This document shows positions 38,901-50,900 of a stretch of DNA of 64,000 nt, in pieces. Source of the DNA: Petaurus breviceps papuanus (Eukaryota > Chordata > Mammalia > Diprotodontia > Petauridae); contig JAMXIF010000073.1 in NCBI GenBank assembly GCA_028583685.1, positions 8,844,190-8,908,189 of the forward strand, in the 5' to 3' direction. Below the pieces are notes generated by a model. The model was not told the origin of the DNA and made no database searches. It worked only from the letters and a program-made list of their open reading frames with translations. Every line of letters begins with the position of its first letter. Position 1 is the first letter of the stretch. A program made the position numbers and the translations under genes.

Positions 38901-41900
38901 TTTCCTCACTCAAGCTGTTGACTCTCATTTTGTAATTTTCTTGCATTGTTCTCATTTCTCTTCCCAGTTTTTCCTCCACTTCTCTTATCTGCTTCTTAAG
39001 GTCCTCTATGGCCTGTAACCAGTTTGTATTTTCCTTTGAAGCTTTTGGTGCAGGAGTTCTGACTTCACTGTCTTCCTCCTGTTCCATGCTTTGCTCCGTT
39101 TTGTCCCCAAAATAGGAGTCTAATGTTGGAATCTTCTGTCTGCTTTGTTTCCTTTGCCTGGTCATGTTGCCCCTCAGTCACTTGACCCTTGGGCTGTTTG
39201 CCACAGTAGGACTCTGCCACCAGACGGGGGAGCTTTCGTCCCAATCGCTGGGGTATTCTCAGCTGCCGGAGGTATTAGATGGATGCCCTCTCTGAGGTCT
39301 TCACATGCTCTGACAAGCTGGACACACCCCAGGACCTCCACCCTAAACTGCAATCCAGATCCAAGCAGGTTAAAGCAAGAGCAATTACCCCTCAGACTGG
39401 TGCTTGGTCCCCCTACACTCTGCAGGCCAGGAGCTGAAGCTGCCACGTGGCGCTGGCTGGCTGTGCTGGGCGTCTCAGTGGCTTCTCTCCCCGGGGGCAA
39501 AAGCCGATGCACTCCCACTTACTGGGTCCCAAAGTCCAGATTGCATTGACCTCTCACTTTGTCCTTTGCATCTCTGTTGATAATTCTGGAAATGGCCACG
39601 GCTGCTGCTGATCTGGAGTCCCTCCAGCCGGCGGCTGGTCAGGCCCTCCGTGGGACTAAAACCTCCAGCTCATGGGGTCCTGGGCTTGGCTCACAGAGTG
39701 CTATGCTAGCGGCCTGCAGGGCTGTCCTCAGGAGCAGGTTAGCTACTCTGTGTCATTTTATGGATTCTGCAGCTCCAAAGTTTGTTCAGAGTCCCCTTTT
39801 CACATGGATCGGGGAAGGTGGAAGCCGGAGCTGCTTGGAGGCCCTGCTTCTACTCCGCCATATTGACTCCGCCCAGGGATGAAACAATTTTATAGGCCAA
39901 GAAATCTTAGAAGGTCAAAAGGAAAGGTCTGTCTCACATGGGCAACAATGTAGTGCAGTACAATGCAGGTAGAACACCGGCAAAATAGTAGCAAGCTGAG
40001 CCCCAGAAAACCAGCACAGGCCTTGGGGGCAAATGAATCGGTGGCGGCAACTTCCACAGCTCTCAGTACACAGATGGAAAGGGTGTAAAAAAGCTTGTCG
40101 GAAAAATGTTATAGAGGAGCACATATTTTGCTGCTGCATTGCCCATGCAGGTGTCTGGGTTACAGTCCCAGGGCAAGGAGGAGGGCTAGCACACCAGAGC
40201 TCAAAGCTGAAGAGGCATGGGTACCCTGATCACAGTTCTAGGGTGGAAGAATACTTGTAGTTGTAACAGACCAGAGCACAGGCCAAGATGAAAACTCACC
40301 AATCCCTGGAATTAGCTCTGAAAATATCAGCATGACAAACCTGGAGTTTGGGACAGAGTCCCCTCTACCCCAGGAGCAGAGTCCAAGGATGGAAAAATGA
40401 GTGAACAATGGCAACAAAGAAGAACCTAACCACAGAAAGTTACTATGGAGATCGAGAAGATCAAAATACAAAGACAATGCCAATGACAAAACAGGTACAA
40501 GCAAAGGCTTAAAGAAAAATGTGAATTGTACACAAGCCCAAAAAGAATTCCTAGGAAAACTCAAAAAGGATTTTAAAAATCAATTAAGAGATGTAGAGGA
40601 AAACTGAGAAAAGAAATAAGAGTGATGGGAGAGAATCATGAAAAAGGAGTCCAACAGCTTAGAAAAGGAAGAACAAAAAAATGGAAAAAGCTACACAAAA
40701 CTGATTGAAGAAAACAACTCCTTTAAAAGCAAAATTGGCCAAATGGAAAAGGAGGTACAAAGCTCACCGAAGAAAAGAATTCTTTGAAAATTAGAACTGG
40801 GCAATTGGAAATTAATGACTTCATAAGACACCAAGAAACAATAAAACAAAATCAAAAGAAGGAAAAAAATAGAAGAAAATGTGAAATATCTCATTGGAAA
40901 AACAACTGATCTGGAAAATAGATTGAGGAGAGATAATTTTGAAATGACTGAAATATCTGAATGTTATGATCAAAAAAAGAGCCTAGAAATCATATTGCAA
41001 GAAACTATTATGGAAATCTATCCTAATGTTCTAGAACCAAAGGGTAAAACAGAAACGGAAAGAATCCATTCATTAATTCCTAAAAGAAATGCCAAAATGA
41101 AAACCCCCAGGAATATAACAGCCAAATTCCAGAAATCCCAGGTCAAGAAAAAAATATTGCAAGCAGCCAGAAAGAAAGAATTCAAATATTGTGGAGCCTG
41201 TCAGAATAACAGAATTTAGCAGCTTCTACATTAAAAGCTCAGATGTTTTGGAATATGATATCCCAGAGGGTAAAGGAGATAGGATTACAAACAAGAATCA
41301 CCTACCCAGCAAAACAAGAGTATAATCTTTTTTTTAAAAAGAGGAAAACCAAATTACCAGTATCAAAAGTGAAGAATATGAACTCACCACCAGTTTAGAT
41401 GAAACCAAAGCAATTATTTGGAGCAATTTTGCCCAATTGTATACCAATAAATCTGACAATCTAAGTGAAATTGGTGAATATTTACAAAAATATAGATTGT
41501 CCAGATTAACAGAATAGGAAAACAGAATTCTTAAATACCCCATCCTAGACATGGAAATTGAACAACCATCGATGTGCTTGCTCCCTAATAAAAAGTCCTC
41601 AGGACCAGATGGATTCATAAGTGAACTCTATCAAACATGTAAACAACAGTTAATTCAAATGCTATATAAACTATTTAAAAAAACAGGCAAAGAAGTTCTA
41701 CCAAATTCTTTCTATGACACAAATATGATGTTGATGTGTAAATCAGGGAGAGGAAAAATAAAGAAAGAAAACCATGGACCAATTTCTCTAATAAATATTG
41801 ATGCAAAAAATTTTAAATAAAATACTAGCAAGGAGATTACAGCAATATATCAAAAATATCATACAATATGACTAGGTAATATTTACACCAGGAATATGGG

Positions 41901-44900
41901 GCTGGTTCAGTATTACTAAGTATCAGTATGATTGAACATATTAATAACAGAAATCATATGATTATATCAAAAGATGCAGAAAAAGCATTCGACAAAATAT
42001 AACACTTATTCCTATTAAAAATACTAGAAAGCATAGAAATAAATGGAGCTTTCCTGAAAAATTTAAAGTGTTTATCTAAAACCATCAGCAAACATTATCT
42101 ATAACAGGGATATGCTAAGCCCTCAACACAAGATTAGGAGTCAAGAAAGGATGCTGATTATCACCACTATTGTTCAGTATTATAGTAAAAATGCTAGCTA
42201 TAGTAATAAGAAAAGAAAAGAAAGAGGGAATTACAATTTACAATGAGGAAACAAAACTATCACTCTTTGCAGATGATAAGATGGTATACTTGAAGACTCC
42301 TGGAGAATCAACTAAAACACTAACTTAAATAATTAACAACTTTAACAAAGTTGCAGGATATAAAATAAATTCACACAGATCATCAGCATTTCTATGTATT
42401 ACCAACAAAGTCCAGCAGCAAAAGATAGAAAGAAAAATTCCATTTAAAATAACTGTAGAGGGTGGCTAGGTGGTGCAGTGAATAGAGCACCAGCCCTGGA
42501 GTCAGGAGGACCTGAATTCAAATCCGGCCTCAAACACGTAACACACAAAACTAACCTGTGTGACCTTGGGCAAGTCACTTAACCCCAATTGCCCTACCTT
42601 CCCCCTCCAAAAAAAGCAAAAAGCCAAAAAAACAAAACAAAATAAAATAACTGCAGACAATATAAAATACTTGGGAATCTACCTACCAAGACAAATCCAG
42701 GAACTATATGAACACAATTACAAAACAGTTTTCATACTAATAAACTCAGATCTGAACAACTGGAAAAATATTAATTGCTCATGGGTAGGCCGATAAAATG
42801 ACATAAAAATGACAATCCTACCTAAACTAATTTACTTATTTAATGCCATACCAATCAAGCTGCCAAAAAAATTATTTTATAGAGCTAGAAAAAATAATTA
42901 ACAAAATTCATCTGGAAGAACAAAAGGTCAAGAATACCAAGAGAATGGGCGACTAGGTGGCACAGTGAATAGAGCACCAGCCCTGAAGTCAGGAGAACCT
43001 GAGTTCAAATCTGGCCTCAGACACTTAATACTTACTAGCCATGTGACCGTGGGCAAGTCAAAAAAAAAAAAAGAATACCTAGAGAAGTAATGAAAAAAAT
43101 GTGAAGGAAGGTAGCCTAGCTGTACCAGACCTTTAAGTGTATTACAAAGTAGTAATCAACAAAACAATCTGATACTAGCTAAGAGACAGAGTGGTGGATC
43201 AGTGGAATAGATTGGGTGCACAAAACACAGTAAGTAATGACCATAGTAATGTAGCGTTTGATAAATCCCCAAATCCCAGTTTTTGTGACAAGAACTCACT
43301 ATCTGACAAAAAGAGTGCTAGAAAAACTAGAAAGCAGTTTGGCAGAAACCATGAACAAATTAGGGGAGCATGGAAGAGTTTACCTATGAAATCTATAGAT
43401 AAAGGAAGAATTATGACTAAACAGACAGCATTACGGAATGTAAAATTTTGATAAATTAAATTTTGATAAATTAAAAGATTCTGCACAAACAAAACCAATG
43501 TAGCCAAGGTCAAAAGGAAAACAGAAAACAGGGAAAATTTTTATAGCAAGTTTCTCTGATAAAGGCTTCATTTCTCAAATAGATAGAGAAATGGGTCAAG
43601 TTTATAAGAAAACAAGTCATTATCCCATTGATAGTGATCAAGGGACATGAACAGGTAGTTTTCAGAAGGAGAAATCAAAGCTATCCTTAGTCATTGGAAA
43701 AAATGCTCTACATCCCTACTGATTAGAGAAATGCAAATAAAACCAACTTTGAGATGCTACCTCACCAGATTGGTCAATATTACAGAAGAGGAAATTGATA
43801 AATGTTGGATAGGATGGGGGAAAACTGGGACATTTACTGCACTGCTGGTGGAATTGAGAACTGATAAAATTATTCTGGGAGTAATTTGGAATTATGCCCA
43901 AAGAGCATAAAAAATTAACTTGCCCTTTAATCCAGCAATACCACTACTAGGTCTATATCCCAAAGATATTAAAAAAAAAAAGGAAAAGAATCCACATGTA
44001 CAAAAATATTTATAACAGCTCTTTTTGTGGTGGCAAGAATCAGAAAGTGAGAAGATGCCCATCAACTGGGGAATGGCTGAGCAAGTTGTGGTACATGATT
44101 GTGATGGAATATTATTGTTATAAGATGTGCTATGAGCAGAATACTTTTTGAAAAACCTGGAAAGACTTATGTGAGTGAGCAAAACCAGAACGCTATATAA
44201 AATAACAGCAATATTGTAGGGTGATTAACTGTGAATAACTTATTCTCAGCAATAAAATGATCCAAGACAATTCCAAAAGATTTAGGATGAAAAATGCTAT
44301 TCACATCAGAGAATGAACTAATAAGAGTCTGAATGCAGATCAAAACATACTATTTTTTACTTTGTTTCTGTTTGTGTTTTCTTTTAGAACATGACTAATA
44401 TTTATTTATCATTTTGCATGACTGCATATGTATAACCTATATCAAATTGCTTGCCATGTTTGGGAGGCAGGAGAGGAGGAGAGAGAGGATTTGGATCTCA
44501 AAATTCTAAAAAAAAAACTGTTAAAAAGTATTTTTATATGTAATTAGAAAAAAATAAAGTATTACTTTAAAAAAAAACAGTCAGTTCCCTATCACTGGAA
44601 TTCTTCAGGTAGAGGCTGGATGTTTGGGATTTTACAGAGAACATTCCTGCTCAAATACTGGTTGAACTAAGATGACCTGAGGTCCCATCTAACTCAAATT
44701 TTATTACATTTTTGAAATGTATGGTATTTATGACCTCTCTGTGACTAGAAGGAGGAAAATTTGGAATAAAAGAATTCCATCTAGCATGCTGAAACATAGT
44801 TGTACTGAAGATGAATTAACCATTTTTTTCCAATTAACTATGCTATTTTTAATTTATAACATCATTTTCTTCATTTTTTCTTATTATATTTCTTGCTACC

Positions 44901-47900
44901 AAAACACTCAGTTACCCAGGGGCTTGTTTATATGACCACATCTCAGGATTTAGAGAAATCTTATATAAGACTTTAAAATACTAACAGACTTTCTTTTTTG
45001 CTTTCTGGAAGGGCAATTGGGGTTAAGTGACTTGCCCAAGGTCACATGGCTAGTAAGTGTTGAATGTCTGAGGCCGGATTTGAACTCAGGTCCTCCTGAC
45101 TCCAGAGCCGTGCTCTACTCCACGGTGCTCTATTCACTGTGCCACCTAGCTGCCCCAAGACTATTATTTTTTAAATCTCTCTTCCCTTCCCCCTCCCACA
45201 TTATAATATTTTATGCAACTTTAATTACCATTTTAGTTTAAAAATAAAGTTCTTACCATTTGCTTTATTCAGTTCCACAAGAGTCCCTATGTGCACAGGT
45301 AAACAATTTGCATGGAAAGGATCTTTTTCCACTACTCTGAAATTAAAAGTACTATGTATTACTATCCCAAAAGTGGAAGAAAACACTCATTTTAACAAGT
45401 TATCATTAACATATTATCAAGTCACACTAGGGTGACTGTATTTATGTGTACTTTAACTCTAGGTCCAAACAATTAATTTCACTAAATGGTTTGTACATTA
45501 GGGTAAACATGGAAAGACCAATTAATAAAAAATTCTGGTATTTGAGAAATATGATTATAAAGTATTAATAATTTAAATCACTAGAACTAAAGTACTGACC
45601 TAATCTACTTAAAGATTAAAATAAACATCTTCACATATGTAACTTATTCTTTCATATTTCAGGAGAGTGCTATATAGTGAAGGTTCATTAAACAATAACC
45701 ACATGAGAGGATACTAAAGAAAGGGCCTTAAATAACAGAACAAATGGCTTTAAATTGCTATAGATACTTACACTGAAGTCAGCTTGTAGCACATTTTGAA
45801 ATCACAGTTATAATAATGTCTTTCTGCCAAAGACACTACCACATCCAGATTGTCCTGCAGACCATCTACAGATTCAGGAATGACAGTTTCACTAGGCTTA
45901 TTATACTGAAACACAGGAAATATTTTTATATTATATATATAATATATAAATATGAGAACATGATAAAATTAAATTGCCCAAGTTTTTAAAGTACGCCTTT
46001 AGGGACATCTGAGTCCCCTAGTAATTTGGATACTTCATTTCAGAAATGGTAAAAGACACTTGGCAAAAAATACTAACATTTAAACAAATAATGAAACGTG
46101 GCACAAAGCCCCTGTTCTCAAATGGAGATTAGTTTCCAATCATAAGTAAAGTACATTCATTTGTTCAATCACAGAGCACAAAAAGGTCAAAAGTTCCCCA
46201 CCCTTGGATCGCAATTGAATCTACCCCAGAGTTACAACAAGCTTAAGCATAGCATTTAACACCCAAATGGAGGTCTTTTCTTCAGCTTGACAGAGGCAAG
46301 TTCTCAGCAATCTTTGTTCCTGGGGAGACAAAGCTTAGCAAGGCCATAAGATACATTGCCAGTGTCTTCATTAAGTCATTCTCTGTCTGCAGAACAGTCT
46401 GAGGACTCCTGAAAATATTAGCAAAACCCTCTTCTAGGATTTCTGTAAACATACAACAAGAAAATCCTTCTTCAGGGCTTCTGAACCAACAGCAAGGTTC
46501 CAAGACCTCTGCAACAACAGCTCTGTCCTTCACCAGTGGACAAATCTGGCAAAACAGCATCAAAACAGACAGACAAAGTACCAGCATAACAGCCATGTCT
46601 CCTCAGTCCTTGGCAGCTCTGGGTGGTAGCTCTCAAAAATACTGGGCAATTCAAAGTGGCCTTCAATAATCCTCTCAGTCTCTCTCTACCTCCAAGATGT
46701 TCCAAAAAGTTCTTCTGCCTCTCTCTTTTCTTGTGTCTCTCTAAATTTATGTCATCAGCTTCTCCCAGTTCAGCACTCTCTTTTCATGTCAACAAGTCCA
46801 TCCCACAAGTGGGATTTACAAGCTCTGGGTTTTAACACAATCAAACCAAAAACCAAGCCAATACAGGGGGATCTTTACATTACTATTACAGGAGTACAGA
46901 ACTTTTGGAAGCTGCATTCACTTTTTTTCTATCATTAAGAATATATTATTGTAAGGGTTATGGGATTTAAAGATCTTCCATGCCCCATTGGGCTTGCTGA
47001 CGTAGCAGGAAGGGGCGGAGCAAGAGGAAGCGGAAGCCAAAACTAGAGTTCCTGCAGTGGCTAGCAGTGGCGGCTACTGCAGCAGCAGCAGTAGAGGCAG
47101 CGTGGTGGCAACGCGAAGCCCTTTTTGAGTCAGCCAGAATTTCTGCTAAGGACTCCTGCTGAGGACTGCCAGGGGACGGAGCTGCTGGGAGCACGATTCC
47201 TGGACCCTGGGTAGTTGCTGTGAGTGGGGAGAGGAGGACCTTTGCCTGAGGTAGCCTGTTCTGTTTTAAAGGCTTGAGAATGTGTGTGTTTTGTGATTTA
47301 TTTTGTGATGGATAATTATATCAGCATATCTGTAATTTCCATAGGCACTGTGAATATGGCATTGCTGATACATTTGGCGACGAGGATGGGATCACAAAAT
47401 GTCAGGCCTCTATTTGGAAGCAGTGGGGCTTTAGAGGGAGAAATGGCTATTCCAGGATGGGAGGATTTGCCTTATTCCTCTCTAGCCAGAGAATGGGCTA
47501 AAAGCACAGGGCCCTGTGAAAACTGGGAACCAAGGCTAAAAGAGGGAGAACCTGGAGATTTGGAAAGATGTTTGAAAGCAATACCCATAGAACCAGGCAA
47601 AGAACTGGCAGGAGTGTGCAGGAGAGGCTGGGTGCTGCTAACAAGTTATCGCCTTATGTGTAAAAGTAGGGATAAGCTGCTGGAGGAAAGAGCTCGGATG
47701 GCTAGGGAGTCAGCTGGTTTGCCTGAGGATTCTTCTGTGTCACAGCACTCAGAAGAGCAAACTGGAGGGACTCATGTGGTCCAGGAGTAAGCTACTGTTC
47801 ATGTAGCTAAAAGGAAGCAAAAAACTAGCAGAACGAGTGTGCATGCAGCTTTTGTACAGGCTGGGCAGAGTTGCCCTGACAGCTTCCAGGAGAATGGAGC

Positions 47901-50900
47901 AAGGTTAGATGAGGAGTCTTCTAATGTAGAAGCTCTCCCCATACGAAGAAGACAGGAGAACCACCAGGGCAAAACAGAGTCCAGGGAGATAACTGAGGAT
48001 TTCACTCAACAGGAGATCACTGATATATTGAGTAGATTTACCCAAAGAATGGGGGAGTCTTTAGTGTCTTGGATAGTAAGAATCACTGATGAAGGCGCTG
48101 GAGGAATAACACTGGACAATGAGGACTGTTTAAAATTCATAAGTATCAGTCAGAATCCTTTTGTACACCAGGCTTTTAGGGATCACCATATGCAAGGAGG
48201 AAATAACAAAACTAATCTGCTATCTTTAGCTGCAGAAGGATGCATAAAGCAATATGCTACTGAATCTATGTGGCCTAGGGGAGACAGACCCTGGTACTCG
48301 CTTAGAGACTGTATGAGAAAGCTAAAGGAGGAGGTAAGGAAAACTGCTATCATGATTGGAGATGCAAATGCATATTATGATACCCCCCTAGGAGTTCCTC
48401 ATAGAAATATCATAGTGAAGACGGCTCCTACTGCATATAAGCACCTAATTCTGACTCTATTAATTGGAGAAATAGGGCACCCTCTTTCAGAGGTGCTGGA
48501 TAAGATTTCACAATTAAGCGATTTAGGGGAATGGGAAAAAGACAAATTGCCTAGAGAGAGAAGAGTAAACAGCCAGAAGATTCAGAGACAAAATAGACCA
48601 ACAAGAAGGGAACTGTTTACTGCTCTTTAAGAGCAGGGGTGGACTTTAGAAGAATAGATGGTATTCCACCTGAAGAGCTGCATAAGCTGTACCAAGAAAA
48701 GGTACTTAGCATTAGAATGAACAGGGAAGCAGGAACCACCCCTGCAAGTATTTCTGAATCTGAATCTTTGTGTCCAAGTTTGCCCCACCTTCAGGGGGAA
48801 TAGGAGATAGGCCAAGCCCCAGCCCAGATAAAAGAAATATGCAGAAGAGATTGCAGACCCCATATTGGTTTAACAATATATTGGAAGAATGGATCGACTA
48901 CTGTGACTAGGGCACTGCTTGATACTGGGGCTGAGGCCACACTTATCTATGGAAACCCTGATAAGTTTAAACATGGAACTCCTATTACCATCACAGGTCT
49001 AGGAGGAGCTGAAATATCAGCCAGACAAGTTAAAATAACAATGAAAATTGGGCAATTACCTAAGAAAGAATATACTGTGGTTGTTGTACCCATTCCTGAA
49101 TACATCATTGGAATAGATGTATTGAGAGGCATGACTCTGAATTTACCTGAAGGGAGATACCAATTTGCTGTGAGGAAGATAGGAATTAATACAGTTTTAG
49201 TGGGAAAACTAAAAATGGACCCAATCACTTTACCTGAACCTTCTGAAGTAATTACTTTAAAACAGTATCGTGTGCCAGGTGGGCAAGATGAAATTACCAC
49301 TACTATAAAGGAATATGTTGAAGCAGGAGTGTTAGTCCCTACAACCACAAGATGGAATAATCCTGTCTGGCCAGTAAGAAAATCAGATGGGACATGGAGA
49401 ATGACTGTGGATTACAGACAGTTGAATAAGGTGACTCCTTCTTTGTATGCTGCTGTTCCAGATACCATCACCTTAATAGAAAGGATCCAGAAATATGATG
49501 GGACTTGGTATGCAGTTTTTGACTTGGCAAATGCCTTCTTCACCATCCCAATAGACCCTAAACAATGGGACTAATTCGCTTTCACTTGGCAGGGTAGACA
49601 ATATACTTTCACCTGCTTGCCACAAGGGTACATACATAGCCCCACTATTTGTCACAGGATTGTGGCTGAACAGTTGGATAAATTAAAGCTACCTGGCGTA
49701 CAGCTTACCCACTACATTGATGATATCATGATACAGGGAAAAGATGCTAAAGAAGTGGAAAGGAGTTTGACCCTTCTAATTGAGCATATGAAAAGTAAAG
49801 GGTGGGAAATTAACCCTGCAAAGGTTCAAGGACCAGCTCAAAATGTGAAATTTTGGGGTATACAATGGAACAAGGGGCTACAGGAGATTCTTCCTCAAGC
49901 CCAACAAAAGATTCAGGATTTTCCTACCCCTACCAATAAGAAGGAGGCCCAAAAGTTCATAGGATTGTTTGGATACTGGAGGCACCACATTCCACATTTG
50001 AGACAGATTTTAAAACCTTTATAAAGAGTCACACGGAAGAAATATGAATTCGATTGGGGACTTGACCAGAGTAAAGCTTTTGAAGAAGCCAAGGCTGCCA
50101 TACAATTGGCCCTAGATTTGTGGCCCATGCAAAATGGTCCAGTGGAATTGCAAGTGACTGTACAAGATGATTATGCAAACTGGAGCTTATGGCAAAAACA
50201 ACAAAGCCAAAATGTACCTTTGGGATTTTGGTGTAGGAAACTCCCTTCATCTGGCGTCCAGTATACACCTTTTGAAAAGCAGTTGTTAGCTGCATATTGG
50301 GCTTTGGTGGAGACTGAACAACTGACTCTGGGCCATGAAATGATATTAAGACCTGGAATCCCAATTATGACCTGGGTAATGAGTACCCCAGCTTCTCACA
50401 GAATTGGACATGCCCAAGAGGCTAGTATAATCAAATGGAAGTGGTATATTCAAAATAGAGCGAAAACAGGCAAAAGCGGAGTCTCTGCTCTACATGAATC
50501 TGTAGCAAACATAGAAATTGACAGGAATGACACACCCCCTGAGCCAAAGCAACAGTTGGTACAGTCCACTGTAAAATGGAATGAGGGATATGATGTATTA
50601 ACTGAGGAACAAAAGAGACATGCATGGTTTACTGATGGGACAGCAAAATATTTGGGGCAAAAAAGACATTGGAAAGCAGTGGCCTATAACCCATGTACTA
50701 GAAGGACTTTGGAAAGTACTGGGATAGGTGCAAGTATGGCAGTATATCAAGCCATCAAAACAGAACAAGGAGGTCATATATTCACTGATTCATGGGCAGT
50801 AGCTAATGGGTTAGCTACATGGATGCCCATGTGGAAAAATGAAAATTGGGAAATTCATGGCAAAAAAAAGTCTGGGGCAAAGAATTATGGGAAGATATCT

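Larger units (their letters stand above)
38525..44578 (+). mobile_element. Plus-strand L1 (5' UTR, ORF1, partial ORF2), with nested insertions
   Basis: 5' UTR 38525-38653 and 39877-40390. Decayed ORF1 40395-41220: [20 protein letters not shown] and [20 protein letters not shown] are the ORF1p RNA-binding region. At about 41335 the sequence jumps into the ORF2 linker, so the whole endonuclease is missing. Reverse transcriptase and C-terminal parts follow ([19 protein letters not shown] near 41595, [15 protein letters not shown] near 42255, so FADD is retained) with many stops. Interrupted by an L1 fragment (38654-39876) and SINEs at 42459 and 42946. Ends with poly(A) inside a CR1 relic. Confidence 0.8.

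Noticed and set aside
39145-39549. 134-residue plus-strand frame
   Set aside because: It lies antisense to the 5' UTR of the 3'-truncated L1; no independent support.
46282-46596. 104-residue minus-strand frame
   Set aside because: Falls in the dispersed unclassified repeat shared with 6150-6700; no domain recognised.
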